A DNA stretch of 64,000 bases from CAUZWH01 sp965224275 (GCA_965224275.1 CBDCYR010000011.1:248001-312000); one strand, 5' to 3'. Shown: positions 9,337 through 18,376, counted from the first letter of the stretch. Numbers and translations: made by a program. Notes: a model not told the origin generated them from the letters alone.

Positions 9337-9375
9337 CTAAGGCGCCCGGCGCGATTTGGTGATTGGCGTCTCTTA
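9337..9375 (+). repeat. 39-bp direct repeat, right copy
   Basis: Exact second copy of the repeat at 8524-8562. Just beyond it the two flanks stay partly alike: TTAGAGTCCGACTC at the IS end versus TTAAGGGTCCGACCC here. Confidence 0.95.
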
Positions 9376-9448
9376 AGGGTCCGACCCTCATCCTTGCGCT
9401 CTGCGCTCCCTATCCTCGCACAGCGCGAACGAGTTGGTGACCGGGCCT

Positions 9449-10555
9449 TCAGGACCGCGGAATTGCGTGGGCTTCTTCAGGGGACCAACCCACGGTGAGG
9501 GTCGCGCCCTCCCGGAGGGATGAGGGAGGGTTGCCGGCGATCCGCATCCGCATCGGACGGTCACCTACGCGGCCGATCGCCAATACGCTGTCGCCGTAGT
9601 CCACTATCGTGTCGACGGTCAACTGTACCGTCGTGAGATCGTCCCCCGGACCGGCAATTCGCACCCGCTCTGGACGCACGAGAAGGTCGACCATAGTGCC
9701 CGCCGGTAAGTTGGCATTCACCATCCGAGCCGAGCCTGCAATTGCAATCTCTAACATAACCGGGTTCGATGAGCTTACCCGGGCTTCGAAAAAATTGCTG
9801 TCGCCAACGAACTCGCCGACAAACCGGCTTGTCGGGCGGTTGTAGATCTCTTTCGGTGGCGCGATCTGACACAGCTTACCTTCCGCAAACACCGCGACCC
9901 GATCCGACATCGTCATTGCCTCAGTCTGGTCGTGCGTCACGTAGACCGTCGTGATCCCCACCTCACGGTGGATGCGCTTGATCTCAATCTGCATCTGCTC
10001 GCGAAGGTTCCTGTCCAACGCACCTAGCGGCTCATCCAAGAGCAGGACGTCCGGATTGAACACAATACTCCGAGCCAAGGCTACCCGCTGCTGTTGTCCT
10101 CCAGACATCTCCCGCGGACGCCTATCGGCGAAATCTCCCAATCCCACCAGGTCCAATACCGTCGTGACCCGGTGCTTGATTTCCTCCTTCAGCAAACGCC
10201 GTATCCTCAGTGGAAACGCAATGTTCTGCGCCGCCGTCATGTGTGGAAACAACGCGTAGCTCTGAAACACCATGCCAATGTTTCGTTCATAGGGGCGTTT
10301 GCGCGTCAGGTCCTGCCCCTCGATCTCGATCGTACCTGAGGTTACTTCCTCAAAGCCTGCTATCATCATCAACGTCGTCGTCTTGCCGGAGCCGGACGGA
10401 CCAAGGAACGTTAGGAACTCGCCTCTGATGATGTCGATGCTGACGTCGTCGACCGCGTTGACCTTGCCATCATACGACTTCACGACGTTGCAGAGCCTAA
10501 GGTACACCGATTGCGCCAATCCCAAGGGTCTCCTAGCCTTCTTGCAGGTACTCAA
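9449..10555 (-). CDS. ABC transporter ATP-binding protein, polyamine (PotA) type
   Basis: 368 residues, the ATPase of the transporter encoded by the adjacent genes. Walker A GPSGSGKTT (about residue 55), Q-loop, signature MSGGQQQRVALARS, Walker B VLLLDEPLGALD and switch His YVTHDQTEAMT are all present. A C-terminal TOBE-type regulatory domain (about 260-368) is typical of the spermidine/putrescine and iron subfamily. Its ATG overlaps the stop of the upstream permease gene (ATGA), so the two are translationally coupled. The operon originally continued to the binding-protein gene but is now interrupted by IS5 copy B. Confidence 0.92.
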   Translation of the reverse strand: MSTCKKARRPLGLAQSVYLRLCNVVKSYDGKVNAVDDVSIDIIRGEFLTFLGPSGSGKTTTLMMIAGFEEVTSGTIEIEGQDLTRKRPYERNIGMVFQSYALFPHMTAAQNIAFPLRIRRLLKEEIKHRVTTVLDLVGLGDFADRRPREMSGGQQQRVALARSIVFNPDVLLLDEPLGALDRNLREQMQIEIKRIHREVGITTVYVTHDQTEAMTMSDRVAVFAEGKLCQIAPPKEIYNRPTSRFVGEFVGDSNFFEARVSSSNPVMLEIAIAGSARMVNANLPAGTMVDLLVRPERVRIAGPGDDLTTVQLTVDTIVDYGDSVLAIGRVGDRPMRMRIAGNPPSSLREGATLTVGWSPEEAHAIPRS

Positions 10556-11337
10556 ACCGCTTCCCGCGGCCGCTCCATGGTTCTGCGTTGTCGTGCCAGC
10601 ATCGGGACCAGTACGCCTATCAAGACCAACCCTGTCAGCAGCGTCGACACCACTGCCATCACTGGGTCCGCTTCAAACTGGATGCTCTCCCACATCTTCT
10701 TCGGTAGCGTCCCGGCGTTGCGGCCCGAAATGAAAATTGCAACCACCGTATCATTGAAGGAATGGAGGAATGCGAACAGGGCGCCCACGGCAATCCCAGG
10801 CCGCAGGATCGGAAGAGTCACCCATAGGAACGTCCGTAGCGGCCCCGACCCTAGGCCCATTGCCGCCCGTTCAAGGTTCCTGTCGAAACCCTTCAGCGCC
10901 GCGGAGAGAACAAGAAACGAAATCGGAACCGCCCCCGCCGAATGGGCGATGATAACCCCCACATGGGTCCCAGTAAGACCGAAATTGGCCAGAAACCCAA
11001 AATAGCCCAACGCGCTCACGATCGCCGGGACAATCAGCGGAAACAAGATTAACTGGTTCACTATTGCTTTGCCTCCGAACTTGTATCGCACGTACCCGAG
11101 CGACAAGGGTATCACCAGCAGCATCGTCACGATCGTCGTCCCCGTCCCGATAATGAGGCTGTTCAGGATTGATATCAGCCAGTCTTCGCTGTTGAAAAAT
11201 ACCTTGTAGTACCCAAGCCAGTAACCGGGTGGCGGAAACGCGTACGAGAATCCTGTGCTAAATGATACCGGAACCACAATCACGAGTGGTGCTACCATGA
11301 ACACCCCGACAATGAGCGCTGCGACTACCGAAAACAT
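10552..11337 (-). CDS. ABC transporter permease, PotC type
   Basis: Inner-membrane permease of about 261 residues with six predicted membrane segments, beginning MFSVVAALIVGVFMVAP. The cytoplasmic EAA loop that contacts the ATPase reads RAAMGLGSGPLRTFLWVTLP. I prefer the ATG at 11337, four bases after the upstream stop and with GGGGA 7 bases before it. An ATG at 11370 would add 11 hydrophilic residues and overlap the previous gene by 29 bases. It pairs with the PotB-type permease to form the channel. Confidence 0.88.
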   Translation of the reverse strand: MFSVVAALIVGVFMVAPLVIVVPVSFSTGFSYAFPPPGYWLGYYKVFFNSEDWLISILNSLIIGTGTTIVTMLLVIPLSLGYVRYKFGGKAIVNQLILFPLIVPAIVSALGYFGFLANFGLTGTHVGVIIAHSAGAVPISFLVLSAALKGFDRNLERAAMGLGSGPLRTFLWVTLPILRPGIAVGALFAFLHSFNDTVVAIFISGRNAGTLPKKMWESIQFEADPVMAVVSTLLTGLVLIGVLVPMLARQRRTMERPREAV

Positions 11338-11341
11338 CCCT

Positions 11342-12217
11342 TCATCCCCACAAGCGGTTGATACCCGCATAGCGGTCGTAAACCGCGATTAGAGCCATTG
11401 CAAAAACCAACAGCAACACTGCAATCGCCGAGGCGAAGCCCCACGCCAGCAAGTCCTCTATCTGTTGGTTGATCAGCTGCGCGATCATCATGTCCCTCGG
11501 CGTCCCCAATAGGATGGGCGTCACGAAGAACCCCAGGGTGAACGTGAACACCAGCAGGCTCCCGTTCACAACCCCCGGAAGGCTCTGCGGCAGAAACACT
11601 ATTCGGAAGGCCTGAAAGGGCCGCGCTCCCAGGCTCGACGCCGCCTGCAGATGGGCCGGGTCAATCCTCGTCATCACTGCGTAGAGCGCTAGGATCATGA
11701 AGGGCAACATGATGTGCGTAATACCCAAGGCCGCGCTGAACGACGTAAACAGCAGCTGAGGCGGTTGCACACCGAAGATCGCAAAGGCGCTCGCCACGGG
11801 CCCCTTATTCCCCAGAATCACCATCCATGCAAACGTGCGTACTAAAAACCCAGTCCAGAAGCTCATTGCCACGATTGTTAGCAAGATCGCCGAAATGAGA
11901 TCGTCCCGCCGCGCAAGGACATAGGCGACTGGATAGCCCAGAAGCAGACACACAACCGTGACGATCAGCGATATCTCGAAGGTCCGGTACAGTACCTGGA
12001 GATAGAGCGGTACCGTGAAGACCCTACGGAAATTGTCTAGCGACACCGTAGGATCGGTCACACTCAGTACGAGGACGTACATCGTGGGAACCACGAACAA
12101 CAGGACCAAGAACAGCAGCGCCGGAGTCATCAAGAACCAACCACTCCCAATGGAACTCAACCGGAACCGCCGCCCTGCCGATGTGCCCAACGTCGCTGAT
12201 GCTGATGCACTCGTCAT
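11342..12217 (-). CDS. ABC transporter permease, PotB type
   Basis: 291 residues, first gene of the transporter operon on the minus strand. After a short cytoplasmic lead (MTSASASATLG) there are six membrane segments, starting FLMTPALLFLVLLFVVP. The EAA loop reads AASSLGARPFQAFRIVFLP. A purine-rich GGAGAGGAG lies about 12 bases before the start. An IS256 element begins 44 bases upstream, at 12262, so the native promoter has been moved about 1.46 kb away; transcription may now depend on the IS. Confidence 0.88.
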   Translation of the reverse strand: MTSASASATLGTSAGRRFRLSSIGSGWFLMTPALLFLVLLFVVPTMYVLVLSVTDPTVSLDNFRRVFTVPLYLQVLYRTFEISLIVTVVCLLLGYPVAYVLARRDDLISAILLTIVAMSFWTGFLVRTFAWMVILGNKGPVASAFAIFGVQPPQLLFTSFSAALGITHIMLPFMILALYAVMTRIDPAHLQAASSLGARPFQAFRIVFLPQSLPGVVNGSLLVFTFTLGFFVTPILLGTPRDMMIAQLINQQIEDLLAWGFASAIAVLLLVFAMALIAVYDRYAGINRLWG

Positions 12218-12261
12218 ATCTACCGCATCTCCTCTCCTACGCTTTTGCGCTTGGCCAGGCC

Positions 12262-13717
12262 GATCGTGTCCCGCGGAGTGGTGTAAGAGCGTTGCGCTCT
12301 ACGCTGCTCCCGGCGGGTAGGGCCGGGACGTTCAGGCTGCCACGGTGGGCAGCGTGATGGGGACATCATCGCTCAGCGGAGCGATGGATTCCAGCGTCAT
12401 GTATCTCCTTGAGACGGCCCACTCGTCGTTCTGCTCGAGAAGGATGGCGCCGACGAGCCGTGTGATGGCGGCTTCGTTGGGAAAGATACCGACGACGTTG
12501 GTGCGACGCTTGACCTCGGCATGGAGCCGTTCGATCGGGTTTGTGGAGTGCAATTTCTGGCGGTGCTCCCTGGGGAAGCTCATGTAGGCGAGGACGTCGT
12601 GCTCGGCTTCGTCCATGAGAACTGCCAGCTTGGGCACCTTGAGCCTGAGCTGGTCGGCGACCTGGCGCCACTGGACCTTCGCGCTGTCGGCGTCCTCCTG
12701 GGCGAAGGCGGTGGCGACGAAGGCGGAGACGACGCGCCGGCCCTGGCGGCCGGCATGGGCCAGCAGGTTGCGGGCGAAGTGCACGCGGCAGCGCTGCCAT
12801 GTGGCGCCGAGGATCCGGGTCGCGGCGGCCTTCCGAAGGCCCTTGTGGTCGTCGGAGATCACCAGCTTCACGCCGCGCAGCCCGCGCCGGGCCAGCGAGC
12901 GCAGGAACTCGGTCCAGAAGGCCTCGGCCTCAGACGCGCCGATCGCCATGCCCAGGACCTCGCGGCGGCCCTGGTCGTTGACGGCCACAGCCACGGTCAC
13001 CGCGACCGAGACGATGCGCCCGGCCTCGCGCACCTTTACATAGGTTGCGTCGAGCCACAGATAGGGCCAGTCGCCCTCCAGCGATCGATCGAGGAAGCCG
13101 TTGACCTTATCGTCGATCTCGCCGCACAGCCTGGAGACCTGGCTCTTGGAGACGCCCGACATGCCCATGGCCTGCACCAGGTCGTCGACCGAGCGAGGGG
13201 TCGACACGCCCTGGATGTAGGCCTCCTGGATCACCGCAGCCAGCGCCTTCTCGGCCATCCGCCGCGGCTCCAGGAAGCCCGGGAAGTAGCTCCCCTTCCT
13301 CAGCTTCGGGATCTTCAGCTCGACCGTGCCGGCCCGCGTCTCCCAGGACCGGTCGCGGTAGCCGTTGCGGTGGGTGATACGATCCGCCGAGCGCTCGCCG
13401 TGAGCGGCGCCGGTCAGGCCCTCGACCTCCAGTGCCATCAGCCGCTCGGCCGTGAAGCCGATCATCTCGCGAAGCAGATCGGCATCGGAGCTCTTCTCCA
13501 AAAGCGCGCGCAGGGTCATCATGTCCTGGGTCATCGTGGCCTCTCCTTCGGGTCAGGTTGGTTTGCACTAGCCCAACCCTAAACCGGAACCGCGATGGCC
13601 TCCGCTGTGGATAGCCGGCTTGCCTACGCCAGACTCTCGGCGGTCGCTACGGCAAGCCGCCTACCCACAGCTAACAGAGGCTCCAACAACTCCTACACCA
13701 CGTCCTGGGACACGACC
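12262..13717 (-). mobile_element. IS256-family insertion sequence, copy 1
   Basis: 1456 bp bounded by an exact 8-bp direct repeat GCCAGGCC (12254-12261 and 13718-13725), the target length expected for IS256. Inverted ends are imperfect: GATCGTGTCCCGCGG... on the left and, on the other strand, GGTCGTGTCCCAGGAC... on the right, both followed by GTGGTGTARGAG. It carries one full-length transposase and lies between the pot-type operon and its probable promoter. Confidence 0.88.
12332..13534 (-). CDS. IS256-family (mutator-type) transposase
   Basis: 400 residues, a normal length for the family, with an intact frame. Catalytic residues are visible as WLDATYVKV (first Asp), VISDDHKGLRKA (second Asp) and NPIERLHAEVKRRTNVVGIFPN (Glu). 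The N-terminal half has the family's HRNGYRDRSWETRAGTVELKIPKLRKGSYFP... DNA-binding region (shown here in parts: HRNGYR, then LKIPKLRKGSYFPGFLEPRR). Probably active. It shares only family-level similarity with IS256 copy 2 at 18691. Confidence 0.93.
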   Translation of the reverse strand: MTQDMMTLRALLEKSSDADLLREMIGFTAERLMALEVEGLTGAAHGERSADRITHRNGYRDRSWETRAGTVELKIPKLRKGSYFPGFLEPRRMAEKALAAVIQEAYIQGVSTPRSVDDLVQAMGMSGVSKSQVSRLCGEIDDKVNGFLDRSLEGDWPYLWLDATYVKVREAGRIVSVAVTVAVAVNDQGRREVLGMAIGASEAEAFWTEFLRSLARRGLRGVKLVISDDHKGLRKAAATRILGATWQRCRVHFARNLLAHAGRQGRRVVSAFVATAFAQEDADSAKVQWRQVADQLRLKVPKLAVLMDEAEHDVLAYMSFPREHRQKLHSTNPIERLHAEVKRRTNVVGIFPNEAAITRLVGAILLEQNDEWAVSRRYMTLESIAPLSDDVPITLPTVAA

Positions 13718-13734
13718 GCCAGGCCGCCTCAGAT

Positions 13735-13780
13735 TGCCAACTGGCAGGTTTATAGATTCCACTAGATCGACCAGTTGGTC
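13735..13780. promoter_or_regulatory. Paired dyads around an AT-rich box: candidate operator/promoter of the transporter operon
   Basis: Two 12-base dyads, TGCCA-AC-TGGCA (13735-13746) and GACCA-GT-TGGTC (13769-13780), have centres 34 bp apart, about three helical turns. Between them on the minus strand is TCTATAAAC, which could serve as a -10 box. With the IS256 removed, this site would lie about 70 bases upstream of the PotB-type start. A regulator bound to both dyads is a plausible model, but no regulator gene is adjacent. Confidence 0.4.
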
Positions 13781-14240
13781 ACGCAACGCACTATCGTCTT
13801 CGACGATATGAACCGTTGGTCGTACCGAATCGGGCACGGCTTTCTCTGCCGAGCCTACCCACGGACATTTTGGCAGAAAGAAACGCCCCGAGCGAGGCGA
13901 GGCAATCTCAAGGTGTGGCTGAAGAGTCCGGTTATGGCTAATTCGAGAAGTTCGCGAGCGGCTCAGTGACTTCTGGAGTTGAGGGTAGTCCAGACATTTC
14001 CACGATGGTCAGTTTTAAGTCTCGAATTGACCCAACGGTGGTTGCCAGCATGAAGCGCATCTATGCCTCCAAGGTGCAGGCCAAAGAGCGTTGCGGCCGA
14101 TATCGTTTAAGTTATGTATTGTGGCCATGATAACACGGCACGCACTGCCCCTAGTATCAATCTAAATTTTATACTTCCCAACATTTGGCAGGCAGTAGGC
14201 TTTCAGAGGTATGCTGGATAAATTGGTCAATGTATTTGCG
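13781..14240. other. Intergenic stretch without a recognisable gene
   Basis: The region between the operator-like dyads and the serine hydrolase relic. Only short frames occur, none with a ribosome site or family match. Base composition turns AT-rich from about 14100, as in the following pseudogene. Confidence 0.5.
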
Positions 14241-15420
14241 ATGAACGAACGAATTATTTTGCGATTATTTGCGGTCGTTTGTCTACTTTTGGCCATAGGT
14301 TGCAATCCTATGCCAAATGCGGCCAAACCGCTGGAAGCAGAACGATCAAATTCTTCGTCGGACACCCACTACGCGAAACTGGATGAAATCGTTGCGGCGG
14401 AGATGGCCCGGCGCCGCATCCCTGGAGCCGCGATTGCGATTGTTCACAAAGGAAGGGTTCTTTTTGCCAAGGCCTATGGCCTGGCAAATGCCCGAACAGC
14501 GCAACCAGTCACGCTCAATACGCGTTTTTGGATTGGCTCCATAACCAAGCAATTCACCGCCATGGCCATCATGATGTTGGTCGAGGAAGGACGTATTGCG
14601 CTCGACGATAAGGTTTCAGCTTACCTACCGAAATTACCCCTGTCTTATCAGGCCGTCACGGTGCGTCATTTGCTTACCCATACTTCCGGTATCCAACGGG
14701 ACATTGAGAAACGGAGCCAACCGCCCTTCAAAATGGAAGTGACAAGAGGCAACGATTTATTGGAGGCACTTGCAGCATCTGATCCGGCTTCTCGAACCAG
14801 GGTCAGACCTCAGGCTACATCGATGTCCAGGGTACGTACTACTTGGAATGCTAATTGAGAAATTAAGTGGCCAAACATACAGAAATTTTTTGAAATCACG
14901 GATTTTCAAACCGCTTGGCATGTCGGCGACCCGAGCCATTGACGCCAGCGACGGGGTTCTCCCGCGACTTGCCGTCGGCCACGATTGGTTGGAACACAAT
15001 GAAAGCTATTGGATCATGGCTCCCAAACTTGGGTATTCTGCCGGATCGATTATTTCAACAGTTATAGACATGGCCAAGTGGGACGCCGCTCTCTATACCG
15101 AGAAGCTCGTGTCTCGGGTGACCCTAGAGCAGATGTGGACGCCTCATCGACTGAATAATCAAGAACTCGCATCGCTCGGGACCGACGATCAGGGCATTCA
15201 CTACAAGATAGGATTTGGTTGGTTCATCAACGATGAACCCGGAAATTTCGTCGCCCATCACGGCGGCGGCGTCGATGGGCTCTCATCATACATTGACCGA
15301 TATTTTGGCGATCAATTAACAATCATTGTCTTTGTCAACCGTGATCCTGCGCCGATCGCGAGAGCAATCTCCAGATTGGTGGCCAAACATTACCGACAAC
15401 ATATGAAAGCACACCATTAA
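14241..15420 (+). pseudogene. Beta-lactamase-fold serine hydrolase lipoprotein, frameshifted
   Basis: The start (MNERIILRLF...) gives a lipoprotein signal ending LLLAIGC. The class C/EstB-type nucleophile motif is in WIGSITKQFTAMAIMM (Ser and Lys), followed by VRHLLTHTSGI. Near 14790 the frame breaks: EPGSDL and GYVLLGMLIEKLSGQTY are in another frame, while GYIDVQG, where the Tyr-x-Asn motif should be, is in the third. Downstream the sequence is good again, with the third motif HHGGGVDG and a full C-terminus to the stop at 15420. Around two compensating indels and loss of Tyr-x-Asn point to a dead gene, or to poor base calling. GC is lower than in neighbours, suggesting transfer. The final TAA is shared with the TTAA duplicated by the next IS. 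Confidence 0.78.
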
Positions 15421-16890
15421 CAGCCCGTTGAAAAAGGCGTCATTGACCGGGTTTCACGCCACGGCGAAGCATATCGCGGCGAAGGCGGTTTCGCCATCCT
15501 CCGAGACGATGAGGACGATCTGAACGACCAGGACGGCTCCAGCGGGCGTAACAAGCACGAACAAGGCGCCAATTCCGCCCGCCACGGCCTCCTTCGGGGT
15601 GCCGGCGCCGATGAGTTGGCGCATCAGCAACGATAGGTTGTGGCCGGCGACGTGAAGCAGGTATCGCTTGTGCACGTTCTCGCGGCCCCGAAGCCAGGTC
15701 CGGCGCATACCGCCGCGATCGAGGTTGTGGGCAAAGGAGCGCTCGACGATCTCGGCGCGCAGCTTGAAGGCTTCCCTGGCCACCCCCGATAACAGCCGGG
15801 TCCGGTTGTTGGTGACCGCCCGGCGAGCCGCATCATCTCCGTGCCAGCGCGCAAAACCCTTCTGCTTGGGCTCGGAGATCCGGCTCTTCCAGGGGCCGTC
15901 GTCGAGCGCCTTCAAGACCAACCGTGAGTGGTAGCCCTTATCGGTCACACATTCGGCCGGATCTTCGGCCGTCGGCGCCACATCCACCGCCTCGAGGTTT
16001 GCCTCGGCCGCCGCCAGGGTCTTGGGAAGCGTTGTCGTATCGCCCTCGTCGGCCGGGTGCAGCTCCGCCGCCACCACCGCGCCGGTGTCCAGATCCACCG
16101 CGTGCTCGGGCTTGTAGGCCAGGTGCGTGGTGCCGTCCTTCATCTTGGCGATCTTGGCCTCGGGGTCGCTCCTGGAAACCCAGTCCTGGTTCGAGAGCTT
16201 CTTGCCCTTGCGCTTGCGGTCCAGACGCGCCAGGTCCTCAGCCGTGGGTGTCTCGATACCGCTCTCCTGGGCCAAGCGCTCCAGCATCCCCCGGTAACCC
16301 TCGCCCGTGTCCCTCCGCACGATGTTGCGCAGCGCCGCGTTGGCCTCCATGGTCGAGGCATCCACCCCGATGCGCTCGCCCTTCACCAGACCCGCCTCGG
16401 CGATCAGCGCCAGGACCCAGTCAAACACCGCCGTGTGGACTTCATGGGGCAGGCGCGCGCGGGTCCGTGACAGCCAGGAATGGTCCGGCACCCGTTCCCG
16501 CATCTCCAACAGCAGGAACTCCCGTAGCGACAGGGAATCCGAGCAGCGCCACTCCAGCCCACGCTCAGAGTCGATACCCTCGAAGTAGCCCGCCAGGTGC
16601 ATACGGAAGTAGCGCCCGGGTGGCACCGAAGGCGCCCCCATCCTGGCCGCGTAATAGGGCTGGCAGACCGCCTCGGCGAAGCCGTCGAAGCCGCCCTCGA
16701 TCAGTACCAACTGCAGGCGGTCGTAAAATACATGACCTGGCGAGCGCGGCATCTCCGACCAGCTCACCATCAAGTCCCCCTGACGATCCTTCTGCTGTCC
16801 CATCGCCATCAGCGAACCCCCCTTCAGGCCAGGACACCAGAGAATCAGACCATGCCGACTTCGTCCAGGGAAGACTTCGTCAACGGGCTG
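15421..16890 (-). mobile_element. IS1182-family insertion sequence
   Basis: 1470 bp with inverted ends CAGCCCGTTGAAAAAGGC (left) and CAGCCCGTTGACGAAGTC (right, other strand). An exact TTAA direct repeat flanks it (15417-15420, 16891-16894); a 4-bp palindromic target fits IS1182. The insertion falls on the stop codon of the serine hydrolase relic and recreates it. Confidence 0.92.
15454..16809 (-). CDS. IS1182-family transposase
   Basis: 451 residues in one intact frame. The N-terminal DUF772-type region (GRYFRMHLAGYFEGIDSERG, SLREFLLLEMRERVPDHSW) precedes the DDE core: ERIGVDASTMEANAALR (first Asp), ECVTDKGYHSRLVL (second Asp), and EIVERSFAHNLDRGGMRRTW (Glu). The C-terminal KRYLLHVAGHNLSLLMRQL is typical. 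Probably functional. A second ATG two codons in (MGQQKDRQG) could also be the start. Confidence 0.92.
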   Translation of the reverse strand: MAMGQQKDRQGDLMVSWSEMPRSPGHVFYDRLQLVLIEGGFDGFAEAVCQPYYAARMGAPSVPPGRYFRMHLAGYFEGIDSERGLEWRCSDSLSLREFLLLEMRERVPDHSWLSRTRARLPHEVHTAVFDWVLALIAEAGLVKGERIGVDASTMEANAALRNIVRRDTGEGYRGMLERLAQESGIETPTAEDLARLDRKRKGKKLSNQDWVSRSDPEAKIAKMKDGTTHLAYKPEHAVDLDTGAVVAAELHPADEGDTTTLPKTLAAAEANLEAVDVAPTAEDPAECVTDKGYHSRLVLKALDDGPWKSRISEPKQKGFARWHGDDAARRAVTNNRTRLLSGVAREAFKLRAEIVERSFAHNLDRGGMRRTWLRGRENVHKRYLLHVAGHNLSLLMRQLIGAGTPKEAVAGGIGALFVLVTPAGAVLVVQIVLIVSEDGETAFAAICFAVA

Positions 16891-16894
16891 TTAA

Positions 16895-17263
16895 CCGGAA
16901 CTTCCATTTTTCGTGGGGTCGGAAAAGATCGGAAAATCCGTGTCTTCATTTTGGCGAGTTAGGGCTCTGCGACTTAACATTGCCGGGGGAATCATCGTCA
17001 ACAAGCGGAGTAGTTCCTGTCCCCGCTACCCTCCCGCTTCTCTAGCCAGTCTCGCCGACTTCAGCTTGCGGCGGCGCAAAGCAGCTCAAGAACACCAACC
17101 GAAAGAGGGGCGGGCCGTCTTCGGGCCGCTCTTTTGATTCAGGTAAATATCGCCTGTTGGCTACCGTCTGCTCTAAGAGGACCACGCCTGTGAGGTCTGA
17201 TTTCGGAGGTAGATCGGACCTTACGTAGAGACACGTTCGCTTGGCCACCTTTTCTCCTGATTT
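16895..17263. other. Gap between IS1182 and the MAPEG relic
   Basis: No gene seen. Around 17100-17140 an imperfect AAGAG...CTCTT hairpin is followed by four T on the plus strand and could be an old terminator. Confidence 0.45.
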
Positions 17264-17444
17264 TCAAACAAACAAGCTCGCCACAAGATAACTGGCCATC
17301 CCGTAAAGCGACAAAAGGCTGAGACTCATGAAAAGCCCCCCGAGCTTTGTCTCTGCCGACAAGATAGCTGTAGGTGTATCCCAACCGAGCGACGGCGAAG
17401 CCAATAATCCACGCCTGCGCTGCAAGCGTATTCGGCGAAACTAA

Positions 17445-18376
17445 GAGGCCAACCCGAAACTAGTTGAGTGATTTCAGTCGGTTGTGGCTTACTCGGTTGT
17501 GTCAAAGCAAACGAGGAGGCACAACATGTGGACCGAAATCACTCGCCCGAATTATGAGCGCCGTGGCGGGCGCTACGCAAGCGACCTGACGGATCGAGAG
17601 TGGGCGTTGATCGCGCCGCTCATGCCGCCGCGCAAGAAGATCGGCCGGCCGAGGACGACGGACCTGCGCCATGTCATGGATGCGGTCATGTACATGGCCT
17701 CGACGGGCTGCCAGTGGGCGATGTTGCCGAACGACTTCCCTCCGCCTTCCACGGTCCAGCGCTATTTCTACGACTGGCGCTCCAACGGCCTGCTGGAGAG
17801 CATCAACCATCACCTGGTCATGGCGGCCCGGGAGCTGGAAGGACGCGAGGCCGGCCCGAGCGCCGGGGTGATCGACAGCCAGAGCGTGAAAACCACGGAA
17901 AGCGGTGGTGTTCGGGGCTATGACGCGGGCAAGAAGATCAAGGGCCGCAAGCGTCACATCGTCACCGATACACTCGGCCTGCTGGTCGGCCTGATCGTGC
18001 ACGCAGCCGATATCCAGGACCGCGACGGCGCGCCCGAGGTCCTCAAATCGATCCGTCATCGCTTCCCCCGGCTGCGTCACCTCTTCGCCGACGCCGCCTA
18101 CGCGGGACCGAAACTCGAGGGCGCCCTTGAGGACATCGGCCGCTGGAAGCTCGAGATCATCAAGCGCTCAGACACCGCCCAGGGCTTCGAGCTCCTGCCC
18201 AGACGATGGGTCGTCGAGAGGACCTTCGCCTGGCTCAACCGATGCCGTCGACTGGCCAAGGATTGGGAGAAATCAATCGCCTCCGCACAGGCATGGATTC
18301 TTGTCGCCAACATCCGACTCCTCACAAGGCGGCTCGCAAGGTACTGTTATCAAACATAGAGTTTCGAGTCGGACTC
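17445..18376 (+). mobile_element. IS5-family (IS1031-like) insertion sequence, copy C, complete
   Basis: 932 bp, with the same ends and length as copy A but in opposite orientation: GAGGCCAACCCGAAAC at the left, GAGTCCGACTCGAAAC on the other strand at the right. On the minus strand the flanking triplets are TAA and TTA rather than an exact pair; only TTA would keep the interrupted MAPEG frame open (GTC-TTA-GTT), so one triplet has changed. Copies A and C form 932-bp inverted repeats 15.4 kb apart. Confidence 0.92.
17526..18359 (+). CDS. IS5-family transposase (copy C)
   Basis: 277 residues, the same protein as the copy A transposase with the same GAGGAGG ribosome site. The DDE residues are in GVIDSQSVKTT, HLFADAAYAGP and WVVERTFAWLNRC. 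Intact and probably active. Confidence 0.93.
   Translation: MWTEITRPNYERRGGRYASDLTDREWALIAPLMPPRKKIGRPRTTDLRHVMDAVMYMASTGCQWAMLPNDFPPPSTVQRYFYDWRSNGLLESINHHLVMAARELEGREAGPSAGVIDSQSVKTTESGGVRGYDAGKKIKGRKRHIVTDTLGLLVGLIVHAADIQDRDGAPEVLKSIRHRFPRLRHLFADAAYAGPKLEGALEDIGRWKLEIIKRSDTAQGFELLPRRWVVERTFAWLNRCRRLAKDWEKSIASAQAWILVANIRLLTRRLARYCYQT

Noticed and set aside
12521..13582. 353-codon frame on the plus strand
   Set aside because: Antisense of the IS256 transposase; His/Ala/Arg-rich without motifs.
15924..17045. 373-codon Pro/Arg/Ser-rich frame on the plus strand
   Set aside because: Antisense of the IS1182 transposase and runs past the IS end; composition is typical of a high-GC shadow.
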